Shown here: positions 1 to 6,297 of the stretch, piece after piece | Position numbering within the stretch: the stretch's first letter is position 1 | Layout of the letters: every line of letters starts with the position of its first letter | Source of the DNA: Rhodospirillaceae bacterium | GTDB taxonomy: Bacteria > Pseudomonadota > Alphaproteobacteria > Puniceispirillales > Puniceispirillaceae | DNA length: 10,701 nt | Assembly: GCA_002721775.1 (NCBI GenBank) | Contig: PBLM01000032.1 | Coordinates: 1-10,701 of the forward strand | Direction of reading: 5' to 3' | Position numbers and translations under genes: made by a program | The notes under the pieces: model-generated | What the model was told of the DNA's origin: nothing | Databases searched by the model: none | What the model saw: only the letters and a program-made list of their open reading frames with translations

Positions 1-616
1 CACCTGTTGGAATTAAGTCTTTGTCGACAGCGAGATACTGGTCAGCGTTAACCTGTAATTTATGGCCATGCATATCTGACCTACCCGTCAGATTAAAATA
101 GTTGTGCAGGGCAAGATTACAGACGGTTGATGCGTCTGTTCGTGCACGTAGTTCTGCAGAAAGCGCATCATCAGACTTGAGCTGCCATCTAAGCTCAATC
201 TGCAATCGTCCGGGAAAGCCCATATGACCATCAGGCAGAACCAGTGCAAAAATCACACTGTCAGTATGAAATTCAACAATGTCCCATATTTGCTTTCCAG
301 TGCCCGCCTGCCCACCATGTAAGGTGTGGCGACCACGGAAAGTGTGGTCCAACTGAAACTCTTTACCCTCGATGGATAGATGGCCATTTGCAATCCGGTT
401 GGCAGAGCGGCCAACTGTTGCCCCTATATACCCCCCTGCGGTCTCATAAGCAAAAACATTGTCAAAACCCAGAACAAGTGAAGTAACATATCCAGCAAGG
501 CGCAGCTCCTGCAATATACCGCCATAATCCAAGACATGAGCTGTTAGATTACCGTTGGTCAAGATAACGCGCTGAACATTGTCACCTGATTGTGTCTGAC
601 CAAAATTCTCAATCAT
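1..616 (-). CDS. galM: Aldose 1-epimerase (mutarotase), 3' end cut by window edge
   Basis: This gene reads off the left edge; 205 codons are present of a family usually about 340-380 long. Aldose 1-epimerase interconverts alpha and beta anomers of aldoses in the cytoplasm. Seen by translating the minus strand: GRSANRIANG (residues 69-78, matching the family GRYANRI motif), TLHGG with His100, PDGHMGFPG (128-136), LHNYFNL with His171, and ADQYLAVDKDLIPTG near the edge. His100 and His171 correspond to the two active-site histidines; the C-terminal catalytic glutamate lies outside the window. The ATG at 616 is the first usable start: upstream codons in this frame contain no ATG, GTG or TTG back past the end of the preceding gene. 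It begins 56 bases after the dehydrogenase stop, on the same strand, so co-transcription is likely. No strong ribosome binding site is visible. Confidence 0.9.
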   Translation of the reverse strand, partial: MIENFGQTQSGDNVQRVILTNGNLTAHVLDYGGILQELRLAGYVTSLVLGFDNVFAYETAGGYIGATVGRSANRIANGHLSIEGKEFQLDHTFRGRHTLHGGQAGTGKQIWDIVEFHTDSVIFALVLPDGHMGFPGRLQIELRWQLKSDDALSAELRARTDASTVCNLALHNYFNLTGRSDMHGHKLQVNADQYLAVDKDLIPTG

Positions 617-672
617 CTTTTCGCATATGTTCTGATCTGTCTGCAGCAGGCGTGTCTGACCACATACTGACT

Positions 673-1623
673 TTAACTCCGATAGGTGATGATTTCAGTT
701 AAAATTTCAATCAGGGTGCGGCTATCGCTGAAATCAGGTGCCTTGCCCTCCCGCACTGCCTTCACAAATGCCTCAACCATCAACTGATAATGGTCACATG
801 GCTCAAAGGTGACCGTTTGTCCCGGTCCAAGCAAGCTGTCCTTACCGGCGGAAACATGAGCCCATCTGGCAGTTGTCACTTCCGGCGGGTTAAAAGGTAC
901 ATCCAGCTGAGCCCATCCATCTGTACCGACAACTCTAACCAGTTGAGACAGGCTTGCGGCGCTGGACACGCTAAAATTTGCCGTCCTACCATCTCCAAAT
1001 TCAAGAAGTGCGGTTGCTGATTGTTCAACATCCAAATGCTGTTCAGCCCGAAAAGTGGCTGAAAGCAGCCTCGGCGTTGTGCCAAAGATACGTAAGCCAG
1101 CCAGCACGCAGTAGCAACCGATATCCCAAACAGGTCCACCGCCCCAGGCAGCGATATTGCGGATGTTCCCTTCTGGTTGCGGTGGATATGAAAATTGTGC
1201 AGATAAATGATAATGCGCACCGATATTCAGCTCGGTCAGCCAGTCCCATTGTGGATGATGCCGAACCATGAAGGCTTCATAAATATAACAGCCGGTCTGC
1301 GCAGAAGTGCGTTCAAGCTGGCCAATCTCCTCAATGCTCAACGCCATCGGCTTTTCGCATAAAACAGCTTTTCCAGCTTCCATTGCACGCACAGACCAGG
1401 GCACATGCAAATGATTGGGCAGAGGTATATAAACAGCTTCCACCTTAGGGTCTGCAAGCACATCCTCATAACTTCCAGTTTTTACACCTTGCCAGATATC
1501 GTCACTTACTGATGCCAATTCATCGCGTCTGCCCAAATGTACAATGTCGCAACCCGCTTTTCGCAGCGCTGGAACCAGTTTTTCACGGGCGATTTTTGCA
1601 TCTCCCAAAATACCAAAGCGCAA
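673..1623 (-). CDS. Gfo/Idh/MocA family NAD(P)-dependent oxidoreductase
   Basis: A cytoplasmic dehydrogenase of 316 residues, the normal length for the family. The N-terminus MRFGILGDAKIA is a Rossmann nucleotide-binding loop (G4, G7, I11, A12). CEKPMAL at 89-95 contains the family signature EKP with the catalytic lysine K91. WGGGPVWDIGCYCV (160-173) matches the C-terminal substrate-domain motif seen in the dihydrodiol dehydrogenase, D-xylose dehydrogenase (NADP+) and glucose-fructose oxidoreductase branch. The substrate cannot be named from the sequence; an aldose is favoured because the next gene on the strand is an aldose 1-epimerase, which would supply the reactive anomer (inference). The start is TTG, supported by GGAGG six bases upstream and by the glycine-loop position near residue 1. 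It ends in TAA at 673-675. Confidence 0.9.
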   Translation of the reverse strand: MRFGILGDAKIAREKLVPALRKAGCDIVHLGRRDELASVSDDIWQGVKTGSYEDVLADPKVEAVYIPLPNHLHVPWSVRAMEAGKAVLCEKPMALSIEEIGQLERTSAQTGCYIYEAFMVRHHPQWDWLTELNIGAHYHLSAQFSYPPQPEGNIRNIAAWGGGPVWDIGCYCVLAGLRIFGTTPRLLSATFRAEQHLDVEQSATALLEFGDGRTANFSVSSAASLSQLVRVVGTDGWAQLDVPFNPPEVTTARWAHVSAGKDSLLGPGQTVTFEPCDHYQLMVEAFVKAVREGKAPDFSDSRTLIEILTEIITYRS

Positions 1624-1629
1624 ATCAGT

Positions 1630-1634
1630 CCTCC
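1630..1634 (-). promoter_or_regulatory. Shine-Dalgarno GGAGG deciding a TTG start
   Basis: On the minus strand GGAGG is followed by six bases and then TTG at 1623-1621. No ATG lies nearby in this frame, and the TTG puts the Rossmann loop at the very N-terminus as in the family, so TTG is the likely start of the dehydrogenase. Confidence 0.7.
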
Positions 1635-1781
1635 ATCATCAGCCGGTTTAAAGGAAATTTAACGCTGCGCGTTGTTTTGGAAAGCGTAGGATGAATTTGC
1701 AGGTTGGTAAAGAGAATGTAGCTCTGTACTTAAGCATATAATGGTATTCGCTGACATCTTGCCCTTGAGACAGCCTGTCAT

Positions 1782-2240
1782 TCAGATCTGTTTTTTGCTA
1801 GCAGATATATTTTTTTCAAGAGCTTGTTTAAAGCGTGCCCGATCTGAAGTCGAGAAAGAGCGGCCAACCCCCATTTTTGCCATATCAAGCGGTTGCGCTG
1901 CACGCAAATCAGCCATTAAATCTCGGCTGGCAAGCTGATTACCAATATTCTGTGCGGATAATTCTGACCCATCAGGCCGCAGCACAAAAGCCCCTGCCTT
2001 GATTACCTCTGCTGCCAGCAGTATATCGTTTGTTATTACCAGATCACCATTATCAACTTTGTCTGCGATCCATTTATCTACTTCATCAGGTCCCTTTGAC
2101 ACGTATTTCATGTCAACAAGGGCATGCGGATAGGGCCGCACCCCGCCATTTGTGACCATGACCAGCCTGACCTGATGGCGTAAAGAAATATCGATGGCCT
2201 CCTGACGTACAGGACAGGCATCAGCGTCAATATAGATTAT
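1782..2240 (-). CDS. UPF0178 (YaiI/DUF188) family protein with apparent non-canonical start codon
   Basis: The family (COG1671, E. coli YaiI) has unknown biochemical function. The reading frame is clearly homologous from the conserved N-terminal motif YIDADACPV (with D5, D7, C9, P10 if ATA is residue 1) through NGDLVITNDILLAAEVI and GAFVLRPDG to a DLMADLRAA segment and a charged tail. From ATA at 2240 the product is 152 residues, the same length I recall for E. coli YaiI. A start at the first ATG (2159) would give 125 residues and lose the DADACP motif. No ATG, GTG or TTG exists in frame between that motif and the upstream in-frame TAA. AAAGGAGG lies five bases before ATA and eight before ATC. 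Either a rare start codon is used, or an ATG has mutated, or there is a base-call error. The gene is read away from the HIT-family gene, with 54 bases between the two starts. Confidence 0.8.
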   Translation of the reverse strand: MIYIDADACPVRQEAIDISLRHQVRLVMVTNGGVRPYPHALVDMKYVSKGPDEVDKWIADKVDNGDLVITNDILLAAEVIKAGAFVLRPDGSELSAQNIGNQLASRDLMADLRAAQPLDMAKMGVGRSFSTSDRARFKQALEKNISASKKQI

Positions 2241-2245
2241 CTCGA

Positions 2246-2253
2246 CCTCCTTT
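2246..2253 (-). promoter_or_regulatory. Strong Shine-Dalgarno AAAGGAGG before ATA/ATC
   Basis: On the minus strand AAAGGAGG is followed by TCGAG and then ATA ATC TAT ATT GAC. Spacing is five bases to ATA, eight to ATC and fourteen to ATT, so ATA or ATC is the best-placed initiator. It is the best ribosome binding site I noticed in the window, which argues that initiation really happens here. Confidence 0.65.
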
Positions 2254-2294
2254 GTTGCTTATGGTTCCACTCTATTGTTGAAGACAGTCAAATA

Positions 2295-2732
2295 ATGACG
2301 CATACAAATATTATGTTTGAACTTGATCATAGACTTAATGAAGATAGCGAATTCATTGCGGATTGGGGAGTGTTTTCCATTCGCCTGATGAAAGATGAAC
2401 GATTTTTCTGGCTGCTGATTATACCCCGACTACCAGATGTTACGGAATGGCATGACCTGTCAGGCGAACAGATAAAAGCGCTTAATAAATTAATTTTATA
2501 TCTTAGCAAAAATATAAAACTTATTGATAAAGCAGATAAAATAAATATTGGCGCTCTAGGGAATATTGTTAGCCAATTCCACCTTCATCTGATCGCACGC
2601 CACCATGAAGATGCCGCATGGCCTGGTCCTGTCTGGGGGGCGGGAGATGCTTTGCCTTTGTTAGCAAACACACAACATTTCCGAAAAAAAACCGTTCGTC
2701 AGCTGTTAGCGGATTTCTCCATCCGTCCCTAA
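2295..2732 (+). CDS. HIT-family hydrolase (Ap4A hydrolase-like)
   Basis: A small cytoplasmic protein of 145 residues. HIT proteins are nucleotide hydrolases or transferases that pass through a histidine-nucleotide intermediate; dinucleoside polyphosphates are common substrates. The segment FFWLLIIPRLPDVTEWHDL (37-55) is the typical N-terminal part of this bacterial subgroup. SQFHLHLIAR (93-102) is the histidine triad region, with H96 and H98 present and Gln94 in the place of the first histidine, as I recall for other members of this subgroup. AWPGPVWG (108-115) follows, as in that subgroup. The start is uncertain: ATG 2295 has only a weak upstream GAAG, and ATG 2313 gives MFELDHRL, which matches where many relatives begin. 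The exact substrate is not determinable. Confidence 0.88.
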   Translation: MTHTNIMFELDHRLNEDSEFIADWGVFSIRLMKDERFFWLLIIPRLPDVTEWHDLSGEQIKALNKLILYLSKNIKLIDKADKINIGALGNIVSQFHLHLIARHHEDAAWPGPVWGAGDALPLLANTQHFRKKTVRQLLADFSIRP

Positions 2733-2740
2733 TCCACGGT

Positions 2741-2779
2741 CCTTCTATGCGCGAATAAGTAGCAGACCCTTCTATCCGC
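2741..2779 (+). repeat. Pair of 12-base direct repeats upstream of the photolyase gene
   Basis: CCTTCTATGCGC at 2741-2752 and CCTTCTATCCGC at 2768-2779 match at 11 of 12 positions and start 27 bases apart. They lie in the 74-base gap between the HIT gene and the class I photolyase, the second copy ending 27 bases before the start codon. They could be paired binding sites for a regulator, or chance. Confidence 0.35.
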
Positions 2780-2806
2780 AATTGGCCATTTCCATCGGAG
2801 TGTACT

Positions 2807-4285
2807 ATGCCTGTTACTATCCATTGGTTTCGTTCTGACCTGCGCTTGTTTGATAATCCTGCACTGACTGTAGCTGCGGATTCTGGACAAGTAATTCCCA
2901 TTTACATTTTGGAAGAAGAAAGAAAGAAAAATAAAGGGCAAACAATTTCCGGGTTGCAACAAACCCATACAATGGGCGCAGCAACAAAGCTCTGGCTACA
3001 TCATGCACTTTCCTCTCTTCATGCTGACTTACAGGGCAATCTTATCTTCAGATGTGGAAACGCAGACCGCATATTAAAAGAACTTATCGATGAAACAAGC
3101 GCTCAACAGGTAACGATGACACGGCGCTATGCGCCGCAAGAGTCAGAGAGAGACGAAAACATCAGACAGAAATTACAAGAAAAAGGCGTTAAGGTTACCA
3201 TCGAAACTGGAAATCTGCTCTGGGATCCTGAACAAATCACAAAACTGGACGGCACCCCTTATAAGGTGTTTACTCCCTTTTACCGGCGAGGATGCCTAGC
3301 CGCAAATCCACCTCGCCAACCGCTGCCCCGGCCGAATATAAATTTTTACAAAGAAAAAGAGATCAGCAGCCTGACAGTTGATAAATTGCACCTGAAACCT
3401 TCTCTGAATTGGACAGATGGATTAGCTTCACAGTGGGACATTTCAGAATATGGCGCACAAGCCGCGCTTCAACAATTTATTTTATCAGCTGAACCAAATG
3501 GGTTAAGTGGTTATGCCGAGGGCCGGAATTTTCCGTCTAGGGCAGCAACATCTAGGCTGTCTCCATATCTGAAATTTGGGCAAATTTCACCTCACCAAGC
3601 TTGGTATGCCGCTGATGGTCATTTCAATTCTTCAGATAAAAATCTGGATATGTTCCGCTCAGAACTTGGATGGCGAGAATTCTCCTATCATCTTTTGCAT
3701 GCTAACCCACAACTGAAAACAACGCCGTTGCAGAAAAAATTTTCTCATTTTCAATGGTTAAACGAACCTCAACATCTTCGAGCCTGGCAGACAGGACAAA
3801 CAGGCTATCCGATCATTGATGCTGGCATGCGTGAGCTGTATCAGACAGGGTATATGCATAATCGAGTTCGAATGATCGTGGGTTCTTTTTTAGTCAAAAA
3901 CCTACTTCTGGATTGGCGACATGGTGAGGCCTGGTTCTGGGATTGTCTTTTTGATGCAGATGCTGCCTCGAACACAGCCAGCTGGCAATGGATTGCGGGA
4001 TGCGGCGCTGACGCTGCGCCCTATTTCCGTGTCTTTAATCCTATAACGCAGGGACATAAGTTTGATTCTGACGGCAAATATACACGCCATTTTGTACCTG
4101 AATTAGCAGATATGCCATCTAAATATTTGTTTAATCCATTTGACGCGCCAGCAGATGTTCTGCAACGTGCAGGCGTTTCGCTGGGCAAGTCATATCCCTA
4201 TCCGCTTGTAGATGTAAAAGTGTCGCGTCTACGTGCTCTTGAACATTTTGCAGCTTTGCCAAAGGGTACATCATCAGACATGTGA
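2807..4285 (+). CDS. phrB: Class I deoxyribodipyrimidine (CPD) photolyase
   Basis: A 492-residue flavoenzyme, close to the family norm (about 470-500), that uses blue light to split cyclobutane pyrimidine dimers. The N-terminal antenna domain opens with IHWFRSDLRLFDNPAL (5-20). The FAD domain contains GYAEGRNFPSRAATSRLSPY (235-254), MFRSELGWREF (282-292), TGYPIIDAGMREL (332-344), GYMHNRVRM (348-356) and ADAAPYFRVFNP (401-412). Counting against E. coli PhrB, the tryptophan triad for flavin photoreduction is complete (W317, W370, W393), and N389 corresponds to the asparagine near flavin N5. The start is supported by CGGAG six bases upstream and by the conserved motif at residue 5. Its TGA overlaps a GTG that opens the remnant of a second photolyase-related gene, pointing to a former two-gene operon. 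The antenna cofactor cannot be decided by eye. Confidence 0.95.
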   Translation: MPVTIHWFRSDLRLFDNPALTVAADSGQVIPIYILEEERKKNKGQTISGLQQTHTMGAATKLWLHHALSSLHADLQGNLIFRCGNADRILKELIDETSAQQVTMTRRYAPQESERDENIRQKLQEKGVKVTIETGNLLWDPEQITKLDGTPYKVFTPFYRRGCLAANPPRQPLPRPNINFYKEKEISSLTVDKLHLKPSLNWTDGLASQWDISEYGAQAALQQFILSAEPNGLSGYAEGRNFPSRAATSRLSPYLKFGQISPHQAWYAADGHFNSSDKNLDMFRSELGWREFSYHLLHANPQLKTTPLQKKFSHFQWLNEPQHLRAWQTGQTGYPIIDAGMRELYQTGYMHNRVRMIVGSFLVKNLLLDWRHGEAWFWDCLFDADAASNTASWQWIAGCGADAAPYFRVFNPITQGHKFDSDGKYTRHFVPELADMPSKYLFNPFDAPADVLQRAGVSLGKSYPYPLVDVKVSRLRALEHFAALPKGTSSDM

Positions 4286-4458
4286 CTTGGTTACTTTACG
4301 ACCAGCTTGGCCATGAACTGAGTAGCTTAAATGCGGCTGATAAAGCTGTTTATTTTGCACTGATATCTGAGTTTCAAACTAAGACTGGGAAAATTATGTC
4401 TCAACTTCAAATAGCGTTTACAAACTCTAATTTGTCAGTCAACCAGCTAAAATTTTAA
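4282..4458 (+). pseudogene. Probable N-terminal remnant of a photolyase-related (FeS-BCP type) gene
   Basis: A 58-residue reading frame opens with GTG inside the photolyase stop (GTGA overlap), the arrangement of translationally coupled genes. Its start, TWLLYDQLGHELSSL followed by ADKAVYFALISEF, resembles the N-terminus of FeS-type photolyase-related proteins (a hydrophobic strand, DQL, then a serine-leucine segment and another hydrophobic strand). Similarity fades after about residue 30 (near 4370), where the DNA also becomes AT-rich, and the frame stops at 4456-4458. A full gene would be about 500 codons. I read it as the 5' stump of the gene whose 3' end survives at 6298-6521. The alternative is an unrelated small coupled gene; the similarity is short. 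Confidence 0.5.
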
Positions 4459-4508
4459 AAACATAGTGTTCATATAAAATTCTAGGTTAATAGAACAAGA
4501 AAGAAAAA

Positions 4509-6005
4509 CTATAAAATGGTGTTTTCGTTTATAAATTTTTCAGCCGAACCAAAAATCAAAGCTTTACGTTCAGGCTTCATCCTCTCGAGCATTCTAGTTT
4601 GGAATGCCAATCTCGGGTTATTTTGATAAAAATTTTTATGCTTTTCGATAAAACGCCAATATAAACCGTCAACCGTATCGCACCAAATACCTTTTGGGTA
4701 ATTACTCATTTTCATCATGTAGTTTGAGCTGCATGTGTAAGGCTTAGTTGACATTAAACCACCATCTGAATACGTCGCCATTCCAAAAACATTTGGAACC
4801 ATCACCCAATCTGATGAGTCGATATACATTTCCATAAACCACCTGTAAATAATCTCTGGATTAATCTCACATAGATTCATCAAATTACTAATTATCATAA
4901 GCCTGGGAATATGATGGTTATAACCGTCTATTAACGCGGATTTTATGCAATCATCTAAAGGCACTATTCCAGTTGTTCCGTCATACCAACTTTCACTAAG
5001 TTTGCGTTTGTGACCCCAAAAATTTATCCTTTGTTGTTCCTCTCCTTTTATTTGATAAATGCCTCTAATAAATTCTCGCCAACCAAGTATTTGACGAATA
5101 TATCCTTCTACCGAATTAATAGGGGTGTTGTTACGTTCATAAACTCGCAGTATTCGTTCTATCACCTCCTTTGGAGTTATGAGTCCGAGATTTAAAAATG
5201 GACTTATGCAACTGTGAAACAAAAAGTTTTCACCCTGTCTCATGGCATCTTCATACACACCAAAGTCGTTCAACCTAGTTTCTAGAAACTCGTCAAGGTG
5301 TCGCTCAACAGCCATTCTTTGAACTGGAAACCAAAAATTTTCTAGCCTACCAGGATGTCCTGAGAAGTTCGCTTCAATAATTTCTATCACCTTATTGTGA
5401 TATTTTGATACTTTTGGATGTTGAAAACTAGGTATTTGAATATTGTTAGGTATCCGTTTCCTGTTATCTTCATCAAATGACCATTTGTTTCCTTCAGGTT
5501 CTAAGTCATCATCTACAAGAATTTTAAACTCTTTCCGGAGATGTTTATAAAAGTTTGCCAACCTGAATGTCTTATTTTTTCCATAAATTTTTGAAAATTC
5601 TTCACGTGAAAACATAAACATTGGGGATTTATGGAAGCTTACTTTTACATTTTTTGAAGCAAAAAATTGGTTTACATCAGTTTCAAAAGGTTTGTCCTCT
5701 ATTTCAAAAAAGTTGATTCGTTTGATTTGATTTTTCAAAATAAAATCGTAAAGAAATGAAACATAATCAATCGAATTATCTCTCTGTTCCAATTCAAAGT
5801 ACGAGACTTCAATACCAGCTTGTCTTAGTTCATCCCTATATTCTCTCATAGCTGTGAGGAATAGGTAAATTTTTAACTTATGATGTTTTTCATAGGTGCA
5901 AAGTCCGAAATCTTCAGCTATAAAAACATGATCACATCCATGTGACTTCAAAACACCTGGTTTAAAAAGCTGATTGCCTAAAATTACAAAAGTGTTTTTT
6001 GCCAT
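4509..6005 (-). CDS. Cryptochrome/photolyase family protein (FeS-BCP/PhrB-like), lacking canonical CxxC
   Basis: A 498-residue flavoprotein of the photolyase-related group (COG3046), whose characterised members repair (6-4) photoproducts or act as light sensors. Seen: FVILGNQLF (6-14), CTYEKHHKLKIYLFLTAMRE (36-55), the FAD-domain segments ILGWREFIRG (306-315) and GYNHHIPRLM (361-370), SSDWVMVPNVFGMATYSDGG (397-416) and LYWRFIEKH (448-456). H364, H365 and R368 form the HHxxR motif needed for repair in Agrobacterium PhrB. C353 matches one [4Fe-4S] ligand, but the usual MSxYCxxC is MSNYPKGIWC here, with proline at 437 where the first of the pair is expected; other nearby cysteines are C379, C425 and C442. 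Cluster content and activity are therefore open. The gene is AT-rich and opposes the adjacent class I photolyase. ATG 6005 places the first motif at residue 6; no strong ribosome binding site is visible. Confidence 0.92.
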   Translation of the reverse strand: MAKNTFVILGNQLFKPGVLKSHGCDHVFIAEDFGLCTYEKHHKLKIYLFLTAMREYRDELRQAGIEVSYFELEQRDNSIDYVSFLYDFILKNQIKRINFFEIEDKPFETDVNQFFASKNVKVSFHKSPMFMFSREEFSKIYGKNKTFRLANFYKHLRKEFKILVDDDLEPEGNKWSFDEDNRKRIPNNIQIPSFQHPKVSKYHNKVIEIIEANFSGHPGRLENFWFPVQRMAVERHLDEFLETRLNDFGVYEDAMRQGENFLFHSCISPFLNLGLITPKEVIERILRVYERNNTPINSVEGYIRQILGWREFIRGIYQIKGEEQQRINFWGHKRKLSESWYDGTTGIVPLDDCIKSALIDGYNHHIPRLMIISNLMNLCEINPEIIYRWFMEMYIDSSDWVMVPNVFGMATYSDGGLMSTKPYTCSSNYMMKMSNYPKGIWCDTVDGLYWRFIEKHKNFYQNNPRLAFQTRMLERMKPERKALIFGSAEKFINENTIL

Positions 6006-6050
6006 AATTTGCTAACTGAAATTAGAAATCAAAAAATTTAATAGGCTTCA

Positions 6051-6111
6051 GCGCTAACAAACACTGTAGAAAAGAAAACAAAGCCTTAAAAAAAATTAGT
6101 GTGTTTAGCGC
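6051..6111. repeat. Imperfect inverted repeat upstream of the AT-rich photolyase-like gene
   Basis: GCGCTAACAAACACT (6051-6065) can pair with AGTGTGTTTAGCGC (6098-6111): seven pairs, a one-base bulge, one pair, one mismatch and five pairs, with a 32-base A-rich loop. It lies 46-106 bases before the start codon of the minus-strand gene, where an operator or a leader hairpin would sit. Function is not shown. Confidence 0.4.
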
Positions 6112-6159
6112 CCAGTTCAACTTGTTGCATCTAGTTCTATCATTTAGAGGCCTTCTAAA

Positions 6160-6261
6160 TCACAAGCGGAAGCGTTTTTCAATCCATTTTGGATCTACGC
6201 AGAATTTACTTTTTATTACACCAACATGATGTAGCAACATAGTTTGATAGAATTCATTCAA
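6160..6261 (-). CDS. Unrecognised small reading frame or gene remnant (33 aa)
   Basis: On the minus strand a frame runs from TTG 6261 (or ATG 6240, 26 residues) to TGA 6160-6162, ending KFCVDPKWIEKRFRL. It has protein-like composition, being rich in charged and aromatic residues, unlike the low-complexity AT-rich DNA around it. The preceding in-frame stop is at 6265-6267 and no ribosome binding site is visible. It lies on the same strand as, and upstream of, the photolyase-like gene, so it may be the tail of a gene brought in with that segment. I do not recognise the family, and a chance open frame is possible. Confidence 0.25.
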   Translation of the reverse strand: MNEFYQTMLLHHVGVIKSKFCVDPKWIEKRFRL

Positions 6262-6297
6262 ATTTTACCAAAAAATAAATGACCGTATATTGTTATA

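Larger units (their letters stand above)
4370..6290. other. AT-rich segment, probably acquired by transfer
   Basis: Between the two photolyase remnants the base composition drops. Three 60-base lines counted by hand in the minus-strand gene gave roughly 28-35% G+C, against 55-58% in sampled lines of the EamA and DsbA genes to the right. The segment carries one intact gene (4509-6005) plus AT-rich flanks. No transposase, terminal inverted repeat or target-site duplication was seen, so the mechanism is unknown. Edges are approximate and are set by where the remnants stop resembling photolyase. Confidence 0.5.

Noticed and set aside
244..486. Plus-strand open frame of 80 residues at the left end
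   Set aside because: It lies antisense to the aldose 1-epimerase, whose conserved motifs are on the minus strand; composition is not protein-like.
1648..1673. Adjacent small inverted repeats (TTAAA/TTTAA and AACGC/GCGTT) upstream of the dehydrogenase gene
   Set aside because: Five-base arms are expected by chance at this length; no second copy seen.
1769..1779. GACAG-C-CTGTC palindrome after the YaiI-family gene, considered as a terminator
   Set aside because: A one-base loop cannot form the hairpin and no T tract follows in the right direction.
4480..4495. TTCTA/TAGAA hairpin with a short T run as a terminator for the AT-rich photolyase-like gene
   Set aside because: The stem is only five mostly A-T pairs with a six-base loop; too weak to call in AT-rich DNA.
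4370..6290. The AT-rich segment as an insertion sequence or integron cassette
   Set aside because: No transposase or integrase gene, terminal inverted repeats, target duplication or attC-like site could be seen; only base composition and disrupted flanks support transfer.
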